Source: Podospora comata (Eukaryota > Ascomycota > Sordariomycetes > Sordariales > Podosporaceae). Taken from it: a DNA stretch of 64,000 nucleotides. The stretch spans positions 3,038,001 to 3,102,000 of the forward strand of contig CP071497.1 in assembly GCA_017354895.1 (NCBI GenBank), given 5' to 3'. Made by a program: the position numbers and the translations under genes. This document shows positions 43,305 through 53,175 of the stretch, piece by piece; position 1 is the first letter of the stretch; the number at the start of each line of letters is the position of its first letter. The notes under the pieces were generated by a model. The model made no database searches. It was given only the letters and a program-made list of their open reading frames with translations, and was not told where the DNA came from.

Positions 43305-46300
43305 ATGTCGTCGCCACTTACAACAATCCAGGATACCGCAATCTTTGAAGCAGCCCAGCAATGTGGGATTATTTTCAATAGCCTCTCACCGGATACTGGA
43401 ACCAAGAATGTTCTCGCCGAGGCCAGGACCTATCACATACTCCGAGAGCACCATCAACGTTTCCAACTCTGGGCTGACTTTGTTGGCGCTTTTGCCGAGC
43501 CTGAGGCATCTTTGGATGCGCGACTAAAAGACCACCACGAGATCCATAACCTCGTTCTTCGGCTTCTGGCTCTGTTGAAATCCAACCTCGCTCGGTTTGT
43601 TGGGATCGATGACTTGAGCCAGGGTCTGCCGGAACCGGTGGTTGCCGCTGCCCTCGACGCTATTCGTGAAGCCATCGAGAGACTGCAACGTCTAGCCTCC
43701 GTAATTCGCCGGTCATCTCTGGATAGTCTAGCATCCAGGGTCAAAGCATACGCCTTGAAGCAAGATCCCCACGAGATATCCGAGTTCGAAAGAATAACAC
43801 TTCTTTATGTCAAGGGCAGATTGCAGGGAATATCTGAGTCTCTTGCGAAACAAGTGGCCTTATCGATTACCTTTCGACGAATCAGGCTTCTTTATGTTAG
43901 AAGGCATCAGCAAAAGCTTGCCACGCCTCGCCGGGACCGACCGTTCACTGCACCAGTTGTGGAATCTAGCCAGTCGAGAGAAGAATTACAAACGCCCACG
44001 TCTCAGGTCCAACAACAAGTACACGGTCCCAGACTTTCCCTGCCGCAGTATGCAACGTCTCAAACCAACCCCTCGGTCTTAAATCAGTCAAGATTTCTGA
44101 AGGAGTTCAAAAGGCCACGTTCAGTGCCAGACAATGCCACAGTGAGCTTGTTTGGGCAAGGCTACTCCCATCCCTCTTCTCCGAAGATAGAAGACGACGC
44201 TGGCTTCTGTAGATGCCCGTGGTGCGCGTGCGAAATAAAAGCTTCTGACCTAAAAAGAAGCGGTTGGTGGAGGTAGGTTTGCTGTGATGCTCAGGGAACC
44301 TAGCCAACGCTAATAACGTGAATGGTCCAGTTCTCATTTTCAACGCGATCTCGAACCTTACGTCTGCATTTCCGAAGAGTGTGCCGACAACCTTGCCTAT
44401 TTTTTGAAGCTGTCCGAATGGCAGAGACATATGGAAGAGGCTCACTCAACGGAGTGGCCACGGAAAATTCACAATACTGTCTGGTATTGCGACGTTGAAC
44501 CCGAGGAATATGTTGAGTTTCCCACTGGAGACAAACTGAGAGATCACATGGAAACACAACACAGCACCTTGCCCGAATCCCGGATCGTCAGGAAGGTGGC
44601 ACGCAATGTATTGCGCACTGACCGGAATGTCAACATATGCCCTCTCTGCAATCAAGACGCCCTTGCCGTTTATGCCTTGCAGTCCAACATGGCTGAGGCC
44701 GCATCTAAAGGAAAAGCGAAAGCACACAATGCGCACTCTGGATATGCCTTAGACGGTCAGGACGACCAAAGAGAGCCGTTGGAGAACGAACAAGGTACCC
44801 GAGTGTCGCAAGGTGAAGGGACGCGCAACCTTCGTCAAGAATCAGTGGATTACCAAAAGCTCGTCAAACACATTGCCCAACACATGAAGTCTTTGGCATT
44901 CTTATCAATAAGATACATTGATGATGACGAAGTCTCTGTTGAATCAGATCGGGCTGCTAGTGGAGAAAGAGGATCAGAGGAGGAGGAGGGTGATGACCGG
45001 CTACGGAATGATTTCCCAGTTGATGAAGGGCCGCCGCAATTCGAGGATATTCCACCCGACCTTCGCAGCTATAAAGAAATAAGCTCTGGCTCTGTGGCAC
45101 CAAACAGTCCCCTGTCGCAGAGTTCCTACGATGAGACCTTTCCAATAACGATCCAAGAATTTCTAGAAAACCAGGAAAAATACAAATTCGAATGGGACTC
45201 TACTGGACAAGAAACAGACGAGGTGTGGTTGGAACCCGTACGCGAAGTTGGGTTGAACCCCACCAAGCACAAGGTATTTCACCATCAGAATAAAGAATAC
45301 CTTCGATCTCCCCATCCCTTCATCCAAGTTGGCGAACAATTGGGGGAATCGGGATCAACGGTAGTATACCGCGTCAACGCTCCGGAAGGTATCTCAGACT
45401 GGGGGCCACTAGCGCTGAAAATTATTGTCTGCCATTCGGATAACAGCCCTCCCGGGCCGGACTCAACAGGCCGTCTACATGCTTTGCAAGCAGTGCACAA
45501 ACTCTCAATGATCAGTCATCATCACATTGCTGTGTATGTGGCTTCATTCGAGGACTACTGTGTAAGCAGTAGGGTACGACGCCTCATAGGCACTCGGAAA
45601 CAATCAGCGATTGTGAAGAATCATCAACATATAAGGAAGCATATACTGGGTGTGGCCTTGTATCCACCAGCGCAATGCAACCTGCGCTTCTATTTGAGCC
45701 GGGTCCATGAGCAGCCAACAGAAACGTCACCCAATGTAGAGCTGCGGACTTTTCTCTGCGGGTATTTTGGTTGCATTGTTCGAGCAATGCTCTACCTCTT
45801 CCACTCCGAAGTTGAGATGACACCTTGGGATATTCATCCTTCAAACATTCTGATTGATGATTTCCTCATGGTGTCAATCAGTGACATAGGGTTGACACGG
45901 CCCTTTTCATTGAACACGAGACACTCATACCCAAGACCAGAAGTCAAGAGACAATATATACCACCAGAGATCGATCAGTCCACGATCGACCGCCCTGATC
46001 GAGTGACTATGCCAGGACTAGTCTTCTCCCTCGGTTGCATCTTTCTCGAAATGGCAATAGTTCTACTAGGACAGCACCCGGATCATGCAAGAGACTACCT
46101 AGCTCGCCATGGGGGTGGTGACAGACAGCTCCAACCTTACTTCGGCCACGGGTATGGTGCCACCTTAAGGACCGGTTTCAAACTTGACACGTATTTCAAT
46201 GCCCTGCACGCAAAGCTTGACTATACGAACCAGGCAATAAAACCGGAGCTTTTCACGCTTATACTGGAGGTGCTGCCGACCATTGGCAGGATGATGGAAC

Positions 46301-46440
46301 ATGACCCGTCAAAACGACCAGACTTGAAAGATTTATACCCATTTTTTAGACACTTGTATGATGTGCCTGGATCAGAGGGCCGATGTCAGAGTTGCGAGAA
46401 GGAGTGGTTGCAGAGTACACAGGGTGGTCAACAAGATTGA
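43305..46440 (+). CDS. Zinc-finger and protein-kinase-domain protein
   Basis: Exons 43305-44272 and 44331-46440 give 1025 residues; the 58-bp intron has GTAGGT, GCTAAT and CCAG signals. The ATG at 43305 is preferred over an in-frame GTG-type opening upstream. The N-terminal ~200 residues are helical and hydrophilic. Cysteine/histidine motifs follow (CRCPWCACEI; CISEECADN with a later HMEEAH; WYCDVE with HMETQH; ICPLCNQDA; LVKHIAQHMKSLAFLSIRY), a zinc-finger arrangement common in fungal proteins of the NLR/ankyrin world. A C-terminal kinase domain (about 660-1010) has LGESGSTVVYRV as the glycine loop and LALKII as the lysine. TPWDIHPSNILI stands in place of HRDxKPxN, so the catalytic Asp and the Asn are kept while His-Arg and Lys are replaced. 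SISDIGLTRP stands for DFG. It may be a weak kinase or a pseudokinase. It is divergent from the protease gene. Confidence 0.86.
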
Positions 46441-47388
46441 AGGTCTTGCCTATCATTGGAAGTTGAGCTGGCTAGCTGAGTCAGGCCTTGCATTGGCTTG
46501 TTTTGAGATGGAAACCCCCAACTACTGTTTTAAGTTGTCTACCCATTCAGTGCCGGAAGGGCATTAATGGGTGCTTAGGCTTTTGGTGATGGGGACTGAG
46601 GTGCCACACATGGTACAGATCAGGACCTGAAGCATATTTGTTTTTGGCTTGCCTGGCGGAGCCTGTATGAGAAACCCGATGCTTACAACCACACATGGCT
46701 TCCTTTCTGTTTTTAATGGAATTATCCGGACGAATAGTTACCCGATACCAACTGACAACAGTCTTCGATGTCCACAAATGGGGCTGGGCAACTTGAGGCT
46801 TCCGTTCCAGCTTCGCGGAGAAAACAGCCCCGTCAGCTGAGCGCCAAGGCGAGTTGGATGCAGCGTCGATATTGCCTGCTTACTTCATCCTGCGCGGGAA
46901 AAGCTGATCTTGACTCCTGAAAATCGAGGCAGCGGGCGGGTGTTACACCGAGTTTGGCGTAATACCGCCTGTCGTCGATATTAGCCTCGGGCTCATGGTT
47001 TCAAGTTAGTACTTCTGGTGTTGCCATCGCCGGACCCTCGCCATGCCTGGATAATTGCGCTTATGATCACGACCAACCGCCATCTGTCCGAGATCATCAT
47101 GATGATGACTTTGTTGGCAGAGGAATACGCTTCCCGGCGACACCGTGTGGCTTGCAGTCTTACACCAAGGGACCAACAAGAGTTCAAAGAGATCGAATAA
47201 CAAAAGGTCAGCAATGGAGAGAGAGTCGAGTTGGAGATGCCGTCAAAGAAAGGTATAAAGACTCATGATTCTCTCCATCATGACCTCTCATCTCCCTGAT
47301 CAGCATCATCATCTACTCATTCACCAACCCAGCCTTCATACCAACTTCTCACAGACACCCCAACACAACCACCACCTTAACCATCAAA
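46441..47388. other. Intergenic region before the secreted-peptide gene
   Basis: About 950 bp with only short unsupported frames. The end carries a TATA box (next entry) and a CA-rich leader. Confidence 0.45.
47254..47260 (+). promoter_or_regulatory. TATA box of the secreted-peptide gene
   Basis: TATAAAG about 130 bp upstream of the start codon at 47389, the same spacing as seen for the lectin gene. Confidence 0.5.
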
Positions 47389-48080
47389 ATGAAGTTCCTC
47401 ACCACCCTCCTCTCCATGATAGCCCTCACCTCCGCCGCCGCAGTAAACTACGACTTCTACGCCCCCGTCGACGCCCTCGCCAAACGCGAAGCCGCAGCAG
47501 CCCTCAGCTTCGACCCCGCCCACGACCCCCTCTCCGCCCGCGGCGACGAAGACGTCAACATCATCACCGCTTCCCTCGACGATGGCACCGAAAAGGTCGA
47601 AATCATCGTCGACGGTGTATCCCAGGGGTATCTAATCGTCGGCCCCCTCGGTGACGGCAAGTTCCCCCTTCCAACCCCCTGATCCCTTAACTCCAGCTAA
47701 CCTACCCATTTTCTAGTCCAAGGCTTCGACGGCAACGGCACCCCCGTCGACCTCGACGCCGTCCTCGCCGCTCGTGACATGGAGCACGTTGACAAGCGCG
47801 CTCTTGGCTGGCTGCAGGTTCTGGCTAGATTGGCTCCTATTATTACCAAATTTGGGCAGAGGGTTGTGACCTGGTTGCAGTGTGTTGGCGTTTGGAGTTC
47901 GATTTTGGATTGTGCTTCCAAGGTATGGAATCCCGGTGGTGGGGGTGAGAGTTGAGATAGAGGAGGTTACTGACAAGTGGGGTGTGTTTTTAGCTTGTCA
48001 ACTGCGCTACGTATGGCAAGGCCCCTTGGGAGTGCGTGGCTGGTATTACGTGTATTGGAAAGGCTGCTAGGAACTGCTAG
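47389..48080 (+). CDS. Small secreted cysteine-containing pro-peptide with Kex2 sites
   Basis: Exons 47389-47650, 47717-47922 and 47994-48080 give 184 residues. The introns (66 and 71 bp) have GTGACG...CTAAC...TAG and GTATGG...CTGAC...TAG signals. A signal peptide is evident (MKFLTTLLSMIALTSAAAV). A pro-region follows with a Kex2 site (ALAKR, then EA) and a second one, HVDKR. Cleavage at the second would free a 69-residue C-terminal peptide, ALGWLQ... to ...KAARNC. Its first 25 residues look like an amphipathic, basic helix, and it has six cysteines (QC, DC, NC, EC, TC, NC), enough for three disulfides. I do not recognise a family. It could be an antimicrobial or signalling peptide; this is inferred from architecture only. 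Confidence 0.8.
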
Positions 48081-48545
48081 GGCAGAACGCCGTGAAGGAA
48101 GGGTTTGCTGAGGCATTTCTACAGGGAGAGGTGTTAAGAGGTAGTTGTTTGAAGGGTTGGGGTGCTGGCACTGAGGCCTGTCTTTGGCTTATGTGTCTGT
48201 CATATGATCTCTTTGAGATGAGGAGATGAGTGACCTGTTCTTAGACATGTCAGCCGGATGAGCAATCGGCAGTGTTTGATGCTGTGAAGTTATCCTAGTG
48301 TTTCCTTGTCTGTATGAAGCGTCACTGCCCAATCAAAGCATTTCCTCTCTGGCGACTGAGGCGTTGTGATTGGAGAAGAGCACAGCCACATCTCGACGAC
48401 GGGCATCAGCCCCTGAACGAGGGGCTGATAAGCAGGGGCAACATTTCGCCGACGACAAAATATTCAAGAAAGACTCATCCCAAGTCTTTTACCAATCCAC
48501 AACACGAAAACACGCAACACTCCACAAGCCGGAAGTTACAACAGG
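48081..48545. other. Promoter region of HET gene 3
   Basis: Contains a perfect hairpin and three CCCCT/AGGGG words shortly upstream of the HET gene, listed separately. Nothing else seen. Confidence 0.45.
48405..48429. repeat. Perfect 10-bp inverted repeat with STRE-like core
   Basis: ATCAGCCCCT and its exact complement AGGGGCTGAT flank a 5-nt loop (GAACG). The arms contain CCCCT/AGGGG, the stress-response element bound by Msn2/Seb1-type zinc-finger factors. A further AGGGG occurs at 48434-48438. It lies about 120 bp before the start of HET gene 3, in its promoter or 5' leader. Confidence 0.6.
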
Positions 48546-50925
48546 ATGAAGAAGCTATTCCGAAAGCTAAAAGACAAAAAGCCTACTGGCAATGACCAGG
48601 GTTTGTCAGAGACAACCTCACTCAGAGAAGCTCTCCCTTCTCCTGCTAAAGACATAGCACAACCCGCTCCCACCCAAACTGCACCCAGTCAACCAACAGC
48701 TACAGCACCACCAGTAGAAGTCCTCCCCTCAAGCAACATCTGCCAAATCTGCTTCCACCTCGACGCAACACACGCCCCTCGGGATGGCAACCTCAACGCC
48801 AAAGACCCTTCCTGGGCTGAACTAGAGTACCACCTCCCGCCAGATTCCCACGCCGCCAAACTTGTCCCCAAATCAGAAGACCTCATCAACTCGGCAAACA
48901 GTGGTTGTATGCACTGCTTCATTGTACGCGCTGCCCTGAATGCCATCCACCCAGGCTGGGAGAACGATAAGACCATTCTCCATATCTTTCTAGCGCTGGT
49001 GTCCCCGTGGTGGTGCGGCTTGAGTTTGGGAGCTTGGTCACGACGCATATGAGCCGGGAGGAGGCTCTGCGGACTTATGGATTTGATGTCCCGGTGAAAT
49101 GGACGGTCACGGTTCTGGATCCGGAAAAGCCTGGTGTTGATGTGGAGATTTACCGGCCTCTGGCAACTCCTGGGAAGGAGACAGCTGCGGCCAGTGCAGG
49201 TAGGTATGCCCGTTCTTTTATGGCTGAGCAAAGCGTTGTAGTTTCTTCTTGCTAACTGTTGTGCCAGGCTTTGACTTGTCCTCCCTTGTACGACATGTCG
49301 GTTTCGGTGAGGAGATCCCACAGAATGCGGGTGATGACAACTCCTTGAAGTTTATTAACCAACATGTGGATCAATGCATCACATCCCATAACTGTGGAGG
49401 CAATAACAAAGTTCTTCCAATCTTGCCTGACCGGGTGATATGGGTTCGAGCAAACACACCAGGCCGCATTCAGCTTGTTGAGCCCAGTGGACTCCGCGCC
49501 AACTACATTGCTCTCAGTTACTGCTGGGGGCCTGTCTCGCCAGATACCTACCTCACTGATGCAAAGAACCTGGAGTCAAGGAAAGTAGGGATTAATTACG
49601 ATGAACTTCCACCATTGTTACGAGACGTGGTAACTTGCGCCCGTGCTTTGGGTATTGAGTATCTCTGGGTCGACCGGCTCTGTATCGTCCAAGGTGACGG
49701 AGGTGACTTCTCCACCCAGGCACCCAAGATGGGTGACATCTACGGGAACGCCACACTCACCATCGCAGCGGCCTCCGGAGAGTCAGAAAACGACGGTATT
49801 CTGCTGGAAAGGGACTCAAAGGCTGGCCCGTTCTCGCTCGACCTAGAACTCAAAGGTATGGGTAAGCTGACGCTGAAGGTCCGTCGACGGACGCACAAGA
49901 TTGGCACCGAAAACGTGGGAGGTGACTATGGTCGGGTATCAACACGAGCCTGGATCTGGCAGGAACGTCTTCTCTCGTCCCGCACCGTGTTCTTCACGCC
50001 ACGGGCTCTCAAGTTCGAATGCCATCAGCACTCGGTCTGGCAAGGCTATGCCCCTAGTGTCGTTGGAAACTCGTGGTCAACACACGTGGACTTGGCGTCC
50101 AGCTCCCACAATGCATGGCTCCGGTTGCTCACTGAGTTTATGAAACGCAACATTACGCACCCGTCAGATCGTCTACCCGCTATCGAGTCCGTCATGAAGC
50201 GCATTGTAAGGAGCACAGGTTGGAACCCTTTCTGGGGCGTTTTCGAGGAGAAGCTTGTTGAGAGCCTTGGATGGAGCGCTGCAGATCTGAAGACATCGTC
50301 GGGACAGGCTAGTTGCCGTATGAACCCTGCACACCATGCTCCGACCTGGAGCTGGGCAAGCGTGGATGGCGAGATTACATTTTTGCATGTGCTGACCGAC
50401 CAGCACTACGCGCCTCTGCACCAGGTTGATCCCCTCACGTACGAACTGCAGTGTCGGGACCTCAATCGCACCAGCGGCGCTATGACTATGGTTGGAAGGT
50501 ATCTCATCGGGGGCATTCGATGCACCGTCGAGCCGAACGAATCGTACAGTGAGGAGAGTGAAGTGGCTCGCAAGATGGGCAAGTATCGCTACACCCACAA
50601 GGTCCGGGTGTCAGGGCAGCATCCGGACTTCCTCTTCAATCCTGATGTCCCGCTGATGTCGGTCGAGGGTGATACAAATCAGCCTTACTCGGGGTCGGTA
50701 GTGAGAGCGCCGTACGGGGTCGACAGCCCAACTGAGGAATGGACGGGGAATTGTCTGGTATTATTGCTTGCGAGGCGGAACAAACGATCGTTGGCTCTTT
50801 TATTGGGAGCGTCGCTGAGAGACATCAATGGAGCAGCGTGGGAGCGTATCGGATTGTCTAGCTCGATTGATGTGTCTGTCTGGGACGAGGAACATGTCAA
50901 GACGGGGTCGATTAGGGTTGTGTGA
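48546..50925 (+). CDS. HET-domain protein 3, apparently frameshifted
   Basis: The HET domain has YIALSYCWGPVS, YLWVDRLCIVQGDGGDF, MGDIYGNATLTIAAASG and STRAWIWQERLLSSRTVFF, the standard blocks of large fungal HET proteins. The 3' exon is 49268-50925 (intron 49200-49267 with GTAGGT, GCTAAC and CCAG). Upstream, a clear coding frame opens at 48546 (MKKLFRKLKDKK, then NICQICFHLDATHAP with a CxxC pair and SGCMHCFIV with another, a zinc-ribbon-like region often found before this HET type). It runs to about 48990, and coding then continues in another frame from about 48994 (VPVVVRLEFGSLVTTHM). No usable donor for an intron is in the right phase, so one base appears to be missing around 48985-48996. 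Either the gene is recently broken, or this is an assembly error, or a start further downstream is used. The rest of the gene is open. Confidence 0.82.
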
Positions 50926-51452
50926 TGGTTACCTAACATTGAAGGGTGTGATCTTCGATCGACGAGATGTTTCTCTATGAGGCAGGAAAGCTATCTTTGG
51001 GTGCATTATTCCCGAGATCTGTGTAAGGCGAACTGCACTCGGGTGGCCTCTTCCGGGGTCTATTGGCGAATTTGTGTGTAATACTTTGGAGATTGATGAG
51101 CATCCGCCATGGAACAGGTGGACTCGCCGACAGGATGGGTCGATTCTGATTTCGATTGAAGTGCGAGTGCCTTGAACGAGGTGATTGATAATAAGAGAAA
51201 GTCTTTGGGAAAAAACAAGTAAAGAGTTTCTGCCACAGTGTAAACGTGGAATCGAGTAGAGCGGGGTGCAGCGGAAGGTGACAGTAATTGGCCACCTGGA
51301 GCGAAAGCCGAGGGGCAATTATAAACCTGGAAGGTGCCTACCTAACAAGTAGGTCAAACGGGACATTCGACCCCTCACGTTTGCACTTCACCTGACCTCC
51401 ATTCCCTCACCAACAATCGTCTTCGAGACCGCTAATTATCTACAGCAGCAAC
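50926..51452. other. Spacer after HET gene 3
   Basis: 3' UTR of HET gene 3 and promoter of the 2EXR gene. A small inverted motif (CCTACCT...AGTAGGT) lies near 51337-51355. No gene seen. Confidence 0.4.
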
Positions 51453-52964
51453 ATGACCTCTTCAATACAGCCGCGATCTCAAACCCATGGCAGCGATCTT
51501 CACCGTCTGCCTATCGAGCTTCGGTACCACATCTACAAGCTGGTTTGGGAGCCACGAGTCGTCCTTTGGGGAACACATACCAGCTTCCACTTCGGTAGCA
51601 AATCGCCTGGAGACCGATACGACACACCGAAGCCCCCTGTTACCCTTTACATCAGCCACGAGGCTCGACAGGAGACCCTGAGACACTACTACAGATTTTC
51701 GACCACTGCGCGCCCTGATCGAATGTACGGTCCGGCAACAAATCTCGATTCATATGGATACGTTAACCCCTACCTTGACACAATCCATTGCCACCCAGGC
51801 GGAGGGCCTAGTGGACAGCCTTTGACTTTGACCCTTCAATTCAAACCGCGTATCGGTGATAACCTTCTCCGTCTATCCCTCAGTCCAGATGTCGATATAT
51901 CCTGGGGTCTCAGCTCATTGATGGCAAACTTCGACATGTCATCCATTAGCACTATCGACTTCTGGGTCAGAACCATCAGAAGCTGCTTCCGTGGCAACTC
52001 TGGCCATCGGACGGTGTTCAGAACTACCTCTCGCTATAGGCTCTGTCGCACCCCAGCTCCAAAAGTCCCAGTAGTGAAGTGGGAAGAGGCAACGTTCCGA
52101 CCACAGCATCTTGGCAACAACTCCTGGCGGTGGCAGTATCGTCCTGAGGAATCCTCTCCCTTGAGTTCAATACCTGGGGATGTCCAGTCCTGCATCAACC
52201 TGCAATCACCAGCGAGCTGGTCTAAACCAGGAGCCCTCCTCCGAGTTCCCTGTGCGGTGTCCAACGGGGATGAAGTCCAAGCGCGAGATATTCTCAAACA
52301 AAGTGGCGTCTTGCTGTTTGACGCTGACCCGACGAACATTGACCCGAGGAACATCGTCTTGACGGATATCGACCCACCCCTTACCGCCGACTCTAGTGCC
52401 CCTGCCTACCGCAAGTTCTTCGATGAAGGCGGGTGGTCACTCTTGAAGGTGGTTGATCCGACTCGCGTATGGGATCGTGAAATCACTTCTTTGGCCTTTG
52501 CACACCTCTTCGCCTTCAGTCCACTCGTCAAGGAGAAAAAAGAAGTGCAAAACGGACTGGAGGGTTATGGCTCCTCGATTTTCGGGAGCGCGCCCAAACT
52601 CTGGTGGATGGTTTCCTGGCTGCCCAGAGTGGGTATCGAATGGACTCAGTTGCGTCGCGAGTTTCACGAGAGGGCCATGGTCATATCGGAACCTGTGCAT
52701 GGGATTTGTACTCTTGATTACATGTATAGTGGCAATGGTAGAAGCCAAGACAGTGCAAAGTACGCCACACCCCAAGCGTTAGTCACCGTGGACCAGCGCT
52801 GCCCGTCGGTTAGCACCCGAAGCCTGAGGGAGTCGTTTTATGGACGGGAAGCAGTTGAACGGGGCGAGGATATGCTGCTCATGGTACCGGCGCATCAGGA
52901 GATTTTGGATAGGAGATACCGGGTTGGCACTGATGGATGCCAGCTTTTCGTCTATGCTGAGTGA
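51453..52964 (+). CDS. 2EXR-domain protein, intact member of a local family
   Basis: Single exon, 503 residues. The 2EXR domain begins LHRLPIELRYHIYKLVWEP and includes ISHEARQETLRHYYRF, the second conserved block. Further on come STIDFWVRTI and SRYRLCRTP, which are also found in the two broken loci at 53176-54502 and 55916-56868 and so identify the three as one local family. No signal peptide or membrane segment. Function is unknown; the F-box-like N-terminus suggests a protein-interaction role. The frame is whole. Confidence 0.85.
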   Translation: MTSSIQPRSQTHGSDLHRLPIELRYHIYKLVWEPRVVLWGTHTSFHFGSKSPGDRYDTPKPPVTLYISHEARQETLRHYYRFSTTARPDRMYGPATNLDSYGYVNPYLDTIHCHPGGGPSGQPLTLTLQFKPRIGDNLLRLSLSPDVDISWGLSSLMANFDMSSISTIDFWVRTIRSCFRGNSGHRTVFRTTSRYRLCRTPAPKVPVVKWEEATFRPQHLGNNSWRWQYRPEESSPLSSIPGDVQSCINLQSPASWSKPGALLRVPCAVSNGDEVQARDILKQSGVLLFDADPTNIDPRNIVLTDIDPPLTADSSAPAYRKFFDEGGWSLLKVVDPTRVWDREITSLAFAHLFAFSPLVKEKKEVQNGLEGYGSSIFGSAPKLWWMVSWLPRVGIEWTQLRREFHERAMVISEPVHGICTLDYMYSGNGRSQDSAKYATPQALVTVDQRCPSVSTRSLRESFYGREAVERGEDMLLMVPAHQEILDRRYRVGTDGCQLFVYAE

Positions 52965-53175
52965 TGGGGACAACATTCACATTGTTGGCCAAGCGGCCAA
53001 AGGCATCTACAGAGAGGTTAATGGTAATCCACCGTCGATCGTGGGACTGCCTCGATAACCGAGTGACATGAGGTTGAAGTGTTTAGGGAATCAAGGAGGA
53101 TCAAGTTGACGGTTGCAAGTGAGAGGTAGGTAGTTATCTTCAACTCTTGATTATTTTTGAGATCTGAGCTCTGTA

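Noticed and set aside
47265-47654. 129-codon His/Arg/Pro-rich frame over the secreted-peptide gene
   Set aside because: Out-of-frame shadow; the real frame has a signal peptide, Kex2 sites and spliced cysteine exons.
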